64,000 nt of DNA from Parabacteroides gordonii MS-1 = DSM 23371 (GCF_000969825.1 NZ_KQ033919.1:2898509-2962508); one strand, 5' to 3'; positions 9,101 through 18,470 are shown, numbered from the stretch's first letter. Notes: generated by a model not told the origin, from the letters alone. Program-made: numbers and translations.

Positions 9101-9623
9101 CAAACAGATCATTGGTCGCGGTACACCTGACTTCTATGGTACATTCAACAACTACCTGCAATATAAGAACTTCGATTTCTCTCTGGAATTGCAGTATTCC
9201 GTAGGTGCTGACGTACTGAATAATACCAATCACTCTTCGGAAGACCGTACCAGCATTGCCAACTCCAAAAAGACCGTGCTGAATGCCTGGACAGAAGAAA
9301 ACCAGAATACTCCGATCGCACAGACTCGTCTGGCCAGTGCCGGATATACTACGCTGATCGACTCGCATAAGGTTGAAAACGGTTCCTTCCTGCGTGGTAA
9401 GAATATCTCTATCGGTTATTCTTTACCAACAACGCTGATCAATAAAATTGGCTTCTCCAAACTGCGTGTTTCTTTCTCTGCCCAGAACTTTTTCCTGATC
9501 ACATCCTATTCCGGATATGATCCTGAAGTTTCTACCTGGGATACCGGATTCTCACAGAATATTCAGTTCTACGATTATCCGAAAGCAAGAAGCTACACCT
9601 TCGGTCTTAGTGCAATTTTTTAA
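6198..9623 (+). CDS. SusC/RagA-type TonB-dependent glycan transporter with an STN domain
   Basis: This is the outer-membrane channel of the first PUL, 1141 residues. In order it has a long signal sequence (hydrophobic core in LSVVFSFLLAAQLYAG), a secretin/TonB N-terminal (STN) domain at about 45-120, and a carboxypeptidase-regulatory-like domain at about 133-210 (TGIVTDNLGEPIIGANI). The TonB plug follows (LDEVVVVGYGVQKKSDLTGS, then IQIRGYSSIN and VLKDASSTAIYGTRG), and then the barrel. The STN domain implies signalling through the neighbouring FecR and sigma factor. Its partner SusD follows after 22 bases. Confidence 0.95.
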   Translation: MKLFKLRKGNYARCLLKSFRIMKLSVVFSFLLAAQLYAGVSYSQTTSLSLSLKNVTVEQALDQIEKETGFSFLFRDNTVDVNRIVNLKVNRGDINHILSQIFKNTNVEYQIVDKQIILSEKAMTASVQQQNRTITGIVTDNLGEPIIGANITIKGTTIGTVTDIDGNFSLEVPASATITISYIGYLTKDIPVGNNSRIAVKLAEDTQNLDEVVVVGYGVQKKSDLTGSVSNIKSEKLMERPATTVEQALAGRVAGVNVSTNSGRPGGRTSIQIRGYSSINATSNPLYVVDGVVWEGGGLDAINPNDIESIDVLKDASSTAIYGTRGSNGVIIVTTKKGKLGQKPTISYDANLSVSKLARKIDVLNAEEFMSVWDTGYKNAEKFDPEGWKSGKYTSFSPEYVREHYKVGNTYGNRELFDANGKPLYDTDWQDEATRVAISQNHNLSFTGGTEKTSYAAFLNYTDDQGILKSTYKKRFSGRLNLDTKVKDWLKVGTMLSFSDIRESFQDQEQGSGNIPRTMIETTPIIPVKWADGTFARPADFAGMEDADTPASLASELKWLNKSAVFNGNVYANITFMKGLEFKTTLGASNTDWHEFIFAPTTISLRTGMGKNKANVNSERRRFWQWENHLTYSTVIAEDHSINAMIGAEYQKYHRSRMEQTGADLSDDFFSWNNLGQAKTQSIASSYLGWQMESYFARINYNLKNRYLLTVTGRVDGSSKFGKNNKYAFFPSAALGWRVIDEAFMENTKDWMSNLKLRLSYGLTGNSDIGQYRSLAMLGSTTYTFGGERAPGMVIGELANPDLKWEKTEQWNVGVDMGVLDNRISMELDFFLKKTRDLLYEAPVPATSGKRAMMSNIGSMENKGIELTLNTVNIKTNDFQWSSSFNISFLKNEITQLGVNNEDKLVDPDFLGKNVILRVGEPVGSFWGYKLLGTWGTNEADEAAKYGKKPGDLKHEDLNHDNQINDADKQIIGRGTPDFYGTFNNYLQYKNFDFSLELQYSVGADVLNNTNHSSEDRTSIANSKKTVLNAWTEENQNTPIAQTRLASAGYTTLIDSHKVENGSFLRGKNISIGYSLPTTLINKIGFSKLRVSFSAQNFFLITSYSGYDPEVSTWDTGFSQNIQFYDYPKARSYTFGLSAIF

Positions 9624-9645
9624 TTTAACGTAATCAATATCGATC

Positions 9646-11202
9646 ATGAAAAGAACAGTAAAACAATTTTATATATTCGCTTTAAGCGGTTTGCTTTTAG
9701 CAGGAGGTACCTCCTGTGAGGATTTTCTTGAAGAAAATCCTAAGACGGACTTTACCCAGGATAGTTATTTTCAGAACATTAATCAGGCAAAGACTGCCGT
9801 AGATGGTGCTTATGAACGTTTGAGAGCTTTGCAGGCTTATGACGGTTATGGTGAAGGCCCCTGGGTAACCCTGGAATTATTGTGCGGTCATGCAACTACA
9901 TTAGGACAGAGTACCTATAACAACGGTTATATCCGCCATACGACAGGAACAAACAGCCCTTCTTTCAAAAATATATGGGAAGGTTTTTATGAAGGGATTG
10001 CAGATTGTAATATGTGTATCACGGGTATTCAGAAGGTAAATGGTGATACGAAGAGCCTGATGGGGGAAGTTTATACCTTGCGCGCCCTTTACTATTACTA
10101 TCTGGTACGTCTGTACGGCGATATACCTTTGATTCTGGAACCTGTAACGTCAGACTCTGAAAATTTGTATCCTGAGCGCTCGACTCAGGAACAGGTATTC
10201 GAATCTATCTTGAGCGATTTGAAGGCAGCCGAAGAATCCGGTTTGCCGGAAACCGACCGTACCGGCCGTGTTTCTTTAGGTTTGGTAAAGACAATTATGG
10301 CCGATGTCTATCAATATATGGCCGGTGCTCCGTTGAATAAGGGAGCCGAATACTATAAACTGGCTTACGAAAAGGCTAAAGAAGTATTGGACAAATCCTA
10401 TTGCGTCTCTCCAACCAGTCCGGATTATAACGCAAGCGCAGCCGGAACAGCCTGGTATTCCCTGTTCGACTCGTATGAAAAACTGCATGATGACGATAAT
10501 AAGAATAAAGGTGAGCTAATCTTCCAGGTACAATATAAGGAAGGTATCACCACCAACCAGATCACATCCATGATCGTTCCGACCATGAAACAGATCATCA
10601 AGATCTATGATGAGTTCGGCGCTTTGATGCCTACCTGGGATTTCTATTATTCTTATGAAAAAGGGGATAAGAGAACGGAAGAAAAGGAAATGTTCTTCAC
10701 CAAAGACGGACACCGTGACGATAAGACCAATATTATCGAGTTCGGTTCTCCGGCCTTGTATAAATATTATGATATAGAAGGTGCGACAAAGACCGGCCAG
10801 TGTGATATTAACTTTACTTTATACCGTTTGCCGGAAGTAATGTTCATCTATGCAGAATCTTATACACAGGCAAACGGGGCTCCCGACCAGTTGTCTTACG
10901 ATATGGTGAATGCTATCCGTAGCCGTGCCAACCTGGCGCCTGTTTCCGGATTGAGCAAAGATGATTTCCTGCAGGCTGTATGGAAAGAACGCGCACATGA
11001 GTTGTGTTTCGAAAATAAAGACTATTTCGATATTCAGCGTACCCGTAAAGCTTATAATGTAAAGGCAAACAGCTACGATGCGTATAATAGTTTCGCTAAC
11101 GAAAGCGGCATTACATTCGACGAGAAATATCTGCTGTGGCCGATACCGTCTACCGAAACAGATACGAATCCGAAATTACTGCCGAACAATCCCGGTTGGT
11201 AA
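9646..11202 (+). CDS. SusD/RagB-type surface glycan-binding lipoprotein
   Basis: This 518-residue lipoprotein has a lipobox ending GGTSC followed by EDFLEENPKTDFT, the usual SusD start. SusD folds are TPR-like and cap the SusC channel while binding glycan. The closing GITFDEKYLLWPIPSTETDTNPKL matches the conserved family C-terminus. It is cotranscribed with susC. A hairpin between this gene and the GH3 gene could lower downstream expression. Confidence 0.93.
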   Translation: MKRTVKQFYIFALSGLLLAGGTSCEDFLEENPKTDFTQDSYFQNINQAKTAVDGAYERLRALQAYDGYGEGPWVTLELLCGHATTLGQSTYNNGYIRHTTGTNSPSFKNIWEGFYEGIADCNMCITGIQKVNGDTKSLMGEVYTLRALYYYYLVRLYGDIPLILEPVTSDSENLYPERSTQEQVFESILSDLKAAEESGLPETDRTGRVSLGLVKTIMADVYQYMAGAPLNKGAEYYKLAYEKAKEVLDKSYCVSPTSPDYNASAAGTAWYSLFDSYEKLHDDDNKNKGELIFQVQYKEGITTNQITSMIVPTMKQIIKIYDEFGALMPTWDFYYSYEKGDKRTEEKEMFFTKDGHRDDKTNIIEFGSPALYKYYDIEGATKTGQCDINFTLYRLPEVMFIYAESYTQANGAPDQLSYDMVNAIRSRANLAPVSGLSKDDFLQAVWKERAHELCFENKDYFDIQRTRKAYNVKANSYDAYNSFANESGITFDEKYLLWPIPSTETDTNPKLLPNNPGW

Positions 11203-11220
11203 TCATTCAATGTAAATAAT

Positions 11221-11277
11221 AAAAAGGGTAAAAGTTTTTTGGATGATTTATCAAACAGAGCTTTTGCCCTTTTTTTA
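11221..11277 (+). terminator. Terminator or attenuator between susD and the GH3 gene
   Basis: AAAAAGGGTAAAAG (11221-11234) pairs with CTTTTGCCCTTTTT (11261-11274) with one wobble, followed by a T-run. It lies inside the PUL, so partial read-through is more likely than full stop. Confidence 0.7.
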
Positions 11278-11290
11278 TAAAGAACAATAT

Positions 11291-13597
11291 ATGATCAGAA
11301 AAAGTATATGTATTCTTTTGGCAGTCTTTTGCGGACAGGCAGTTTATCCGCAACTGTATAAGGATCCGAAAGCTCCGGTGAAAGATCGTGTCGAAGACCT
11401 GCTTGGCCGTATGACACTGGAAGAAAAGGTGGAACAAATGTCGATGACCGGATTGGGTGATTTCCCGCGTTCGCCGGCTGTATACGGTGTTTGCGACAGC
11501 CCTTTTGAAAGCCTGGAGAAGATTGTCGAGCAATCGGCGCGTGCCAAACGTCATGCCCGGGAAAATACCCGTTTGGGTATTCCTCCCATCCAGATAGCAG
11601 AATGTCTGCACGGTCAACTGGCTTACGGGGCGACCATATTTCCGCAGGCCATAGCTCAGGGGAGCACCTGGAACCCGGAATTGATAGAAGAGATGGCTTC
11701 TGTTATTGCCTATGAAGCTTCCGCTTCGGGAGTAGACCAGGCATTATCCCCTCTTTTCGACCTGATCCGCGATGCCCGTTATGGCCGGAATGAAGAGTGC
11801 TATGCCGAAGACCCTTATCTGGTAGGCCGGATGGGATCGGCGTTTGTAACCGGTATGCAAGGCAAGCCGGAACAGACCCGTATCGGTATTCCTGCCGGTA
11901 AACTGATGTGTACGGCCAAGCATTTCGCCGGATACAGCCAGCCGTGGGCGGGTATCAACCTGGCACCCTCTTCGATCGGTGAACGGGAGATGCGGGCTCT
12001 TCATTTGCCTCCTTTTCAGCAAGTAGTAAAAGATGCAAACGTATATGCGGTGATGCCTTCCTATAATGAGGTGGACGGAATGCCTGCCCATGCAAATCAT
12101 TTTTTGCTGACGCAGGTTCTGCGTGACGAATGGGGTTTCCAGGGATATGTTTTCTCTGATTACGGGGGTGTTTCCCAACTATATAACTTTCATAATGTAG
12201 CCAAAGATAAAGCCGAAGCGGCAAAAATGGCAGTAACGGCCGGTGTCGACCTGGAAGCTGCCCGCCCGGATATCTTTACACATCTGGTTCAATTGGTGAA
12301 AGACGGGAAAGTCCCGGAATCGCTGATTGATAATTCGGTGCGCCGCATCCTGACTGCTAAGTTTAAGGCCGGCTTGTTTGAGAAACCTTATCCTGATGCA
12401 GCTGATATAAAGAAAAGGGTTCATCTTCCGGCTCATATAGCGCTTGCGCAGAAGGTGGCAGAAGAATCCATCATCTTATTGCAAAATGAGAACAATACAC
12501 TCCCGCTGGAAATCAGCCGGTTGAAAAATATAGCAGTGGTCGGTCCGAATGCGGATCAGGTGCAATACGGTGATTACTCTTATACACGCGATAATAAAAC
12601 GGGGATAACTGTCCTGGAAGGTATCAGGCAGGCGGTAGGAAATCAGGTGAATGTCCATTATGCCAAAGGCTGCGATATCTCAGGATTGAGTAAAGACGGC
12701 TTTCCGGAAGCGGTCAAAGCAGCAGAAAAGAGTGATGCTGTTGTTGTCGTTTTAGGTGGAACCAGTGTGATCCTTTCCGGGTTAGGCTGGGGAAAAGGGC
12801 CGGGCGAGAACGAAGTGGGCGATCCGTTTACCTGCGGGGAAGGATATGACCTGACCGATATTAATCCGCTGGGAGTACAGCGTGAACTGGTACAGGCTTT
12901 GAAGGAAACCGGGAAACCGATTATTCTGGTTCTCGTGCATGGCCGTCCGTGGAGTATCTCGTGGGAGAAAGAAAATGTCCCGGCGATACTGGAAGCCTGG
13001 TATCCGGGTGAAAGGGGAGGTGCGGCGATTGCCAATATCCTGTTCGGTAAAGTGAATCCTTCCGGTCGCCTGAATGCGACGATCCCTCAGTCTGTCGGAC
13101 ATATTCCTGTCTTTTATGATTATAAACCTTCAGCCAAAGGGATCAACTGCGAACCGGGTACAAAAGAAAAGGCCGGACGTGATTATGTGTTTTCATCACC
13201 GGCACCTTTATTTCCTTTCGGATTTGGTCTGTCTTATACCACCTTCGGGTATTCCGACATGCAGGTCTCAAAGAAAACTTTCGGTAAAGAAAGCATCGAG
13301 GTGTCCGTACAGGTGAAGAACACTGGTGACCGGACGGGAAAGGAAGTCGTGCAACTTTATGTAAATGATAAGGTGAGCAGTGTCACTACCCCGGTAATTG
13401 CTTTAAAACGTTTCAAGAAGATAGAACTAAAACCAGGCGAAACTAAACGTGTTACATTCTCAATACCCTATATAGAACTCGGCTTGTGGAATTCCCGGAT
13501 GGAATATGTTACGGAGCCGGGCGAGTTTGAATTTATGTTTGCAAAGTCGGCGGAAGATATACAATGCCGGCAAACCGTAGAATATGTAGATAATTAA
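11291..13597 (+). CDS. Glycoside hydrolase family 3 (beta-glucosidase or beta-xylosidase type)
   Basis: This 768-residue exported enzyme has the GH3 N-terminal barrel, with the nucleophile Asp in FSDYGG (about residue 290) and KHFAGY upstream. The C-terminal alpha/beta domain (LQNENNTLPL, VVVLGG, EAWYPGERGG) and a fibronectin-III-like tail (TGKEVVQLYVNDKVSS) follow. The ATG at 11291 is used because the one at 11243 falls inside the preceding hairpin. Family 3 enzymes remove non-reducing-end beta-glucose, xylose or sometimes alpha-arabinofuranose. The pairing with GH51 suggests an arabinose-containing plant glycan or glycoside, but the exact substrate cannot be read. Confidence 0.92.
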   Translation: MIRKSICILLAVFCGQAVYPQLYKDPKAPVKDRVEDLLGRMTLEEKVEQMSMTGLGDFPRSPAVYGVCDSPFESLEKIVEQSARAKRHARENTRLGIPPIQIAECLHGQLAYGATIFPQAIAQGSTWNPELIEEMASVIAYEASASGVDQALSPLFDLIRDARYGRNEECYAEDPYLVGRMGSAFVTGMQGKPEQTRIGIPAGKLMCTAKHFAGYSQPWAGINLAPSSIGEREMRALHLPPFQQVVKDANVYAVMPSYNEVDGMPAHANHFLLTQVLRDEWGFQGYVFSDYGGVSQLYNFHNVAKDKAEAAKMAVTAGVDLEAARPDIFTHLVQLVKDGKVPESLIDNSVRRILTAKFKAGLFEKPYPDAADIKKRVHLPAHIALAQKVAEESIILLQNENNTLPLEISRLKNIAVVGPNADQVQYGDYSYTRDNKTGITVLEGIRQAVGNQVNVHYAKGCDISGLSKDGFPEAVKAAEKSDAVVVVLGGTSVILSGLGWGKGPGENEVGDPFTCGEGYDLTDINPLGVQRELVQALKETGKPIILVLVHGRPWSISWEKENVPAILEAWYPGERGGAAIANILFGKVNPSGRLNATIPQSVGHIPVFYDYKPSAKGINCEPGTKEKAGRDYVFSSPAPLFPFGFGLSYTTFGYSDMQVSKKTFGKESIEVSVQVKNTGDRTGKEVVQLYVNDKVSSVTTPVIALKRFKKIELKPGETKRVTFSIPYIELGLWNSRMEYVTEPGEFEFMFAKSAEDIQCRQTVEYVDN

Positions 13598-13613
13598 ATC
13601 AATTTTGAATACA

Positions 13614-16148
13614 ATGAAAAATAAATGGAATAAAAGACAAGGTTGGTTGGCAGGGCTCTCGTTGTGTCTGTCGATGGTTGCTTGTACTAAGTCGGATCAG
13701 ATTATTATCGATGTCGCACAGGAAGGAGCAGAGGTGCCCTCTTCGTTGTATGGTGTGTTCTTTGAGGAAATCACTCATTCCGGCGATGGAGGATTATATG
13801 CGGAAATGGTTGTAAACCGTGGATTTGAAGATGGTAACCTGCCTTCCGGAACCACTTACAAGGATGGATACGCAGTGGCTAAAAGCTTGCCTTGCTATTC
13901 GAATGACTCGATCAATAATTTCAAGGTAAAATGGCAGGATGATAAGGCGATGAATGGCTGGCAGGTGGTTTGTGCGGCCGGTCAGCCTGTTTATAAGATT
14001 GTCGATAACCAACCCCTGCATCCGGCTACGCCCCATGCGTTGCAGTTGGAACTGGGTAAGTCGGCAGGAGACATACAGGTTATTAACAACGGCTACTGGA
14101 ATATGGCTCTTACCGAAGGGAGTTCTTATAAACTGGCTTTTCACCTGAAAGCTGATGCAGCCAGCAATGAAGAGGTAACTGTTTCTCTGATCGATGAAAA
14201 CGAACAGCCGGCAGCTTCGCAAAGCTTTAAGATCACGAAGGATAACCAATGGCATAAATATGAAGGCGCACTTGTGTCTGCTTCGACAGGAAACAAATAC
14301 CGCCTGGCACTTACCTTTAAGAATAAAGGGAACGTGTACTTGGATTATGTCTCTTTGTTCCCGGAAGAAACATTTATGAACCGTCCGAACGGTATGCGGA
14401 AAGATGTAGCCGAAACATTGGCTGATCTTCATCCAGCCTTTATCCGTTGGCCGGGTGGTTGTATTGTGGAAGGTCTGACTATGGAAAACCGGATCAAATG
14501 GAAAGAAACGATCGGTGATCCTGTGACCCGTCCGGGTGAATATAATCTCTGGGGTTACCGGAGTACGTATGGTTTCGGATACCATGAATTCCTACAGTTC
14601 TGCGAGGACGTGCATGCCGACGGTATGTTCGTTTGCAACGCCGGTATGTCCTGCCTGTTCCGTAACGGGGATTTCTATGATGATAACCAGGTGGACGGAC
14701 TGATCCAGGAAGCATTGGATGCTATTGAATATGCGATTGGCGATGCAGATACTTACTGGGGAAAGAAAAGGGTGGAGAATGGACATCCGGCTCCTTTCCC
14801 TCTGAAATATGTTGAGATAGGAAACGAGAACATCGGTTCCCGCTATGCGGCCAACTACAAACGTTTCTATGCCGCCATCAAAGAGAAATATCCTCAGATC
14901 ACACCGATCTGTGCCTTGATGTTCAGTCCGTATCTGAAAGAAGCCGGCCCTATCGGCATTATCGACCCGCATTACTATGAGACAGCCGACTGGTTCTATC
15001 GTAACGGGGATCTGTATGATAAACTTCCGGCGGATTATCCCTATAAGATCTATGTGGGAGAATATGCCGCTACCGGACGTTCTTCTTTATATTCTTCGCT
15101 GGCTGAAGCCGCTTACCTGACCGGCGTGGAACGCAATGCCGATAAAGTGCAGCTGGTTTCTTACGCTCCTCTGCTGGAGAATGCAGACGGTCATGGTCGT
15201 AATCACCTGATCGTTTTAAAGAATGACTCGGTATATGGCCGTACCAACTATCATATTTTGAAAATGTTCTCCGAGAACCGTCCGGACGTCAATCTGAAAA
15301 CACAGGTTCTTCCTGCCGAAACACAACCTGTTTTCCAGACACAAGGAATTGTTGGTATCGGAACCTGCAATACGGTAGCCGAATTCAAAGACTTTAAAGT
15401 GACTCAGGATGGCAAAACCTTCTATTCGACAGACTGGAACGATCTGGCTTCCGCATGGACTGCCTCACAAGGTGAATGGAAGGTGGATAACGGAGTTTTG
15501 AAACAGTCGAAGGTAGAAGGCGACTCTTATCTCTGGTTGAATGGAAAAGAGCTTGGCGATTGCACGATCGAGTTAAAAGCACGGAAGATCGAAGGACGCG
15601 AAGGTTTCCGTATCTTCTTCGGTTCCAAAGGGGAGGAACAGTATTATATGGCCGATATCGGTAGCCATACGAACGAGTCTGTAATCTTTGGTGAAAGGAA
15701 TGCAGCCGGGAATGTTTCCCTGTTCGATTACCGTAATTCAACGAGCGTGCATACGGATCACTGGTATGATGTTCGTGTTGAAGTGAAAGGGAACCATTGG
15801 AAATGCTATCTGGATAACCAGCTGGAGTATGAATATACGTATCAACCGGTGATCCGTCATTATGCGGTTTCAGGATATGATAAGGCTACTAACGAAATCG
15901 TGATCAAATTGGTGAATGGAGAGAATACGCCCTGGAGTGCTTCCATCAATCTGGCAAATGTAAAATCAATACAACCGGAAGGGACGCAGATCACCTTAGG
16001 CTCCGTAAATCCGGATGCAGAAAACAGCTTTACCGATCCGGAAAAAGTAGTTCCGGTAGAAACAAAACTGAAAGGCCTGAATTCTTCTTTCGAAATGGTT
16101 TGTCAGCCTAATTCATTTACGATCCTTAGGGTTCCTTGCGAACGCTAA
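13614..16148 (+). CDS. GH51 alpha-L-arabinofuranosidase with inserted beta-sandwich domain
   Basis: The product is an 844-residue lipoprotein (lipobox VAC). A carbohydrate-binding-module-like sandwich lies at about 60-250. The GH51 barrel follows, with acid/base Glu in GNENIGS (about 405) and nucleophile Glu in YVGEYAATG (about 483). The usual C-terminal sandwich is interrupted by an extra LamG/DUF1080-like domain (about 570-740). The ATG at 13614 is preferred to the in-frame TTG at 13605. The enzyme would release terminal arabinofuranose. It closes the PUL 1 operon and is followed by a long hairpin. Confidence 0.92.
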   Translation: MKNKWNKRQGWLAGLSLCLSMVACTKSDQIIIDVAQEGAEVPSSLYGVFFEEITHSGDGGLYAEMVVNRGFEDGNLPSGTTYKDGYAVAKSLPCYSNDSINNFKVKWQDDKAMNGWQVVCAAGQPVYKIVDNQPLHPATPHALQLELGKSAGDIQVINNGYWNMALTEGSSYKLAFHLKADAASNEEVTVSLIDENEQPAASQSFKITKDNQWHKYEGALVSASTGNKYRLALTFKNKGNVYLDYVSLFPEETFMNRPNGMRKDVAETLADLHPAFIRWPGGCIVEGLTMENRIKWKETIGDPVTRPGEYNLWGYRSTYGFGYHEFLQFCEDVHADGMFVCNAGMSCLFRNGDFYDDNQVDGLIQEALDAIEYAIGDADTYWGKKRVENGHPAPFPLKYVEIGNENIGSRYAANYKRFYAAIKEKYPQITPICALMFSPYLKEAGPIGIIDPHYYETADWFYRNGDLYDKLPADYPYKIYVGEYAATGRSSLYSSLAEAAYLTGVERNADKVQLVSYAPLLENADGHGRNHLIVLKNDSVYGRTNYHILKMFSENRPDVNLKTQVLPAETQPVFQTQGIVGIGTCNTVAEFKDFKVTQDGKTFYSTDWNDLASAWTASQGEWKVDNGVLKQSKVEGDSYLWLNGKELGDCTIELKARKIEGREGFRIFFGSKGEEQYYMADIGSHTNESVIFGERNAAGNVSLFDYRNSTSVHTDHWYDVRVEVKGNHWKCYLDNQLEYEYTYQPVIRHYAVSGYDKATNEIVIKLVNGENTPWSASINLANVKSIQPEGTQITLGSVNPDAENSFTDPEKVVPVETKLKGLNSSFEMVCQPNSFTILRVPCER

Positions 16149-16159
16149 TAACAATAAGA

Positions 16160-16232
16160 ATACTCGCTGGCGGAATTAATTTAGTTCATATTTTCTTATA
16201 TAATGAACCTTCTTTAATTCCGCCGGGAGTAT
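16160..16232. terminator. Long bidirectional hairpin between convergent genes
   Basis: ATACTC (16160-16165) pairs with GAGTAT (16227-16232). GGCGGAATTAA (16169-16179) pairs with TTAATTCCGCC (16214-16224), and an inner GTTCAT/ATGAAC stem extends it. It separates the GH51 gene from the convergent GH32-like gene, so it probably terminates both. Confidence 0.75.
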
Positions 16233-16267
16233 ATTTTGAAACCTGCATGAGATTTCAATGAGCATCA

Positions 16268-18340
16268 TTAATATTTGAGAGATGCTATTTTTACATTTTT
16301 AATTCCGGTTTGTTCTGAGCGAAGAAGTAATTTCTCTACTTTTAAACCCGGACGGAAAGATATCATGGTACGTTGGCCGGCAATTTCCGTATCTATTTGT
16401 GAACCGCCAAATTTGTCCTCATATTTAACAATCATACGAACTGTAAATGGTTTGTCGGTATCGATCAGGTTTTCAATGGCATAATCACGCGCCTGGTTTG
16501 GATAACCTCCTTCACGTAATGTTTTTTCTGCTTCTGAGAATTTCTGAAGATTACCTTTCCCATACTGTGCTTTCTTCTCTTTGGGGCTAACCTGGATTTC
16601 ACAGGCGTGATCGTTTTCGTCGGCACCGAGAAGTAAAGTTCCGAGTTTCCCGGACAGGTCATCTCCTGGCTCTACATCGAATGTCAGCATAAATGAGGGG
16701 TTTTCAACACTAAAGGAAGATGGCTCCATTATTTCTTTAGCCAGAGTTTTTGCCTTTTGAGTGGCTGGAATAATTTCTTCCATCCATTTTGTTCCGATAC
16801 GGCCGTCAGGGTAATGGATCATTTCATGAATGTTTAATGTCCCGCCCCAGTTAACCATAGGAATCCAACCAGCCATCAAGAAGCGTCCGCCAGCAATTTC
16901 TGTAATGGCCGGTACACACATCCCGTTATAAAAATCCAGTCCTTGTTTGACTACATCCGTATATTTATCCTCACCGGCATTGGATGGTTTTGACCATAAG
17001 CCGGTAAATCCACCGATTACATAATCAAAATTTCCCCAGCGGAAAAAGAATGTGCAATCACCTCCCGGAGGAAATCCGGGATTGACAGACCACCAACCAC
17101 CATCGATTGAGCCGGACTCCCAGGTTCCTTTGGCTCCATAGTTGGCCAACATACGTAAACGTCCTTCCGGATCGGTGTACACACTAGGGTTTTCGCATGG
17201 GTGGAATAATATATGTGTCTTTTTGAAGTTGCTTATACCATCCTGGCTGATAGAGTAGGTCGAACCGGCAGGGAATCCGGATAGCGTATCGTAACGGAAG
17301 GAGCCTGTTGCACCATGTTCATTATAGTAATCCCATAACTGTGGTAAGGTTGTCTTCTCTTTTGGATAAATACGGGTCGTATGAAGGCCGTAGCTGATAC
17401 AAAGTTTATCGTTAAAAACAAAAGGTGTACCTGTACCTAATGTTTCCCATTGTTCTTCAATAGGTGTGGCTGCATCATGTTCTGTCCATGTCTTGAAGTC
17501 GGTTGTTGAGATATGCTCGAAATAATGGCCTCCCCGGCCGAATTTGCTGGCATGTCCGCGTCTGTCATACAAATAAAATACATGATAACGTCCCTGATAG
17601 AAGAAGGTTGCTACATCGCCCACCCAGGAATTATGGCCTTCTGGTGTCCAGTATTGGATTTCCGGTGAGGTGCGTGGTGTATCTAAATTTGTTTTTTGAG
17701 GTTCAATTCCCGGAAAATATATTTCCGCTTTTGAAACAAGAGAAGGATCTATTTCCCAGGTCGTTTGTTCTCCCCATTGCGGATAACCTAAAGGAAAGTC
17801 ATTATCCAGGAGTTCATTGTCGACGTATATAGTCCATCGAACCCCTGAAAAATGAAGGACGATTTCATGTTCTCCTTCAGGCTTATCCAGCATTGCCAAC
17901 GGAATACCGACCGACATATAACGGGCTTCTTCCGGTTGAACCGGTAAATGGAGCAGAAGGGAAGCCTCCAATACAGGTACGGAACCATCAGCCATAGGGT
18001 AGGCCGGATAGTTTTGTTGTTTGCGGTCTTCCGGATCGTTTTGATATGTATTTACTTCCAATACGCCCGGAATTGTAAGTAACGATTTTTTTGAAGCGAC
18101 TTTTTTCAGGTCGGTCTGCAGTTTAATAGTGAAACTACTACTATCCCCCGGTGATGTAAAATTACCTTTTGCATTCTGTTGTGTGAGGGTATTTAGTGGA
18201 GCTTCCCGGGTTGTAAAACTCCAGGGAGAAGATCGGAGCTCTAGCTGAACCGGCTTTTGTGTTTCAGTACAGCCGACACTAATAATACTGCTGATAATTA
18301 GTATGATTGCGGCAAACGAAGTAATAAGTTTTGTATTCAT
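16268..18340 (-). CDS. GH32-fold lipoprotein with altered catalytic positions
   Basis: This 690-residue lipoprotein (lipobox SVGC) has an N-terminal beta-sandwich of about 220 residues. A five-bladed propeller follows, recognisable from YQGRYHVFYLYD and HISTTDFKTWTEH, and then a C-terminal sandwich. By eye, the GH32 nucleophile aligns with Asp242 in SWVGDV. The RDP motif aligns with ENP (Asn384), and the EC acid/base aligns with DC (Asp428). It could be a divergent enzyme of the GH32/GH43 superfamily or a binding protein. It is transcribed away from the main fructan operon and lies just downstream of the GntR gene on the same strand. Confidence 0.6.
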   Translation of the reverse strand: MNTKLITSFAAIILIISSIISVGCTETQKPVQLELRSSPWSFTTREAPLNTLTQQNAKGNFTSPGDSSSFTIKLQTDLKKVASKKSLLTIPGVLEVNTYQNDPEDRKQQNYPAYPMADGSVPVLEASLLLHLPVQPEEARYMSVGIPLAMLDKPEGEHEIVLHFSGVRWTIYVDNELLDNDFPLGYPQWGEQTTWEIDPSLVSKAEIYFPGIEPQKTNLDTPRTSPEIQYWTPEGHNSWVGDVATFFYQGRYHVFYLYDRRGHASKFGRGGHYFEHISTTDFKTWTEHDAATPIEEQWETLGTGTPFVFNDKLCISYGLHTTRIYPKEKTTLPQLWDYYNEHGATGSFRYDTLSGFPAGSTYSISQDGISNFKKTHILFHPCENPSVYTDPEGRLRMLANYGAKGTWESGSIDGGWWSVNPGFPPGGDCTFFFRWGNFDYVIGGFTGLWSKPSNAGEDKYTDVVKQGLDFYNGMCVPAITEIAGGRFLMAGWIPMVNWGGTLNIHEMIHYPDGRIGTKWMEEIIPATQKAKTLAKEIMEPSSFSVENPSFMLTFDVEPGDDLSGKLGTLLLGADENDHACEIQVSPKEKKAQYGKGNLQKFSEAEKTLREGGYPNQARDYAIENLIDTDKPFTVRMIVKYEDKFGGSQIDTEIAGQRTMISFRPGLKVEKLLLRSEQTGIKNVKIASLKY

Positions 18341-18371
18341 TTTTCCAGAAATTTAAGTGTAACAATTACCT

Positions 18372-18397
18372 GTCACAATCTTTTCAAAGACTGTGAC
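18372..18397. promoter_or_regulatory. Palindrome upstream of the GH32-like lipoprotein gene
   Basis: GTCACAATCTT and AAGACTGTGAC pair with one mismatch, 32 bases upstream of the minus-strand start codon. It could be an operator for the GntR protein or a terminator for its gene, but no T-run follows on the minus strand. Confidence 0.4.
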
Positions 18398-18470
18398 TGT
18401 TAGAATTAATAATTTGTAATTTCTGATGCCTGATGTAAATCAAAAGGATCAGAATGTAATTTGTATAATA

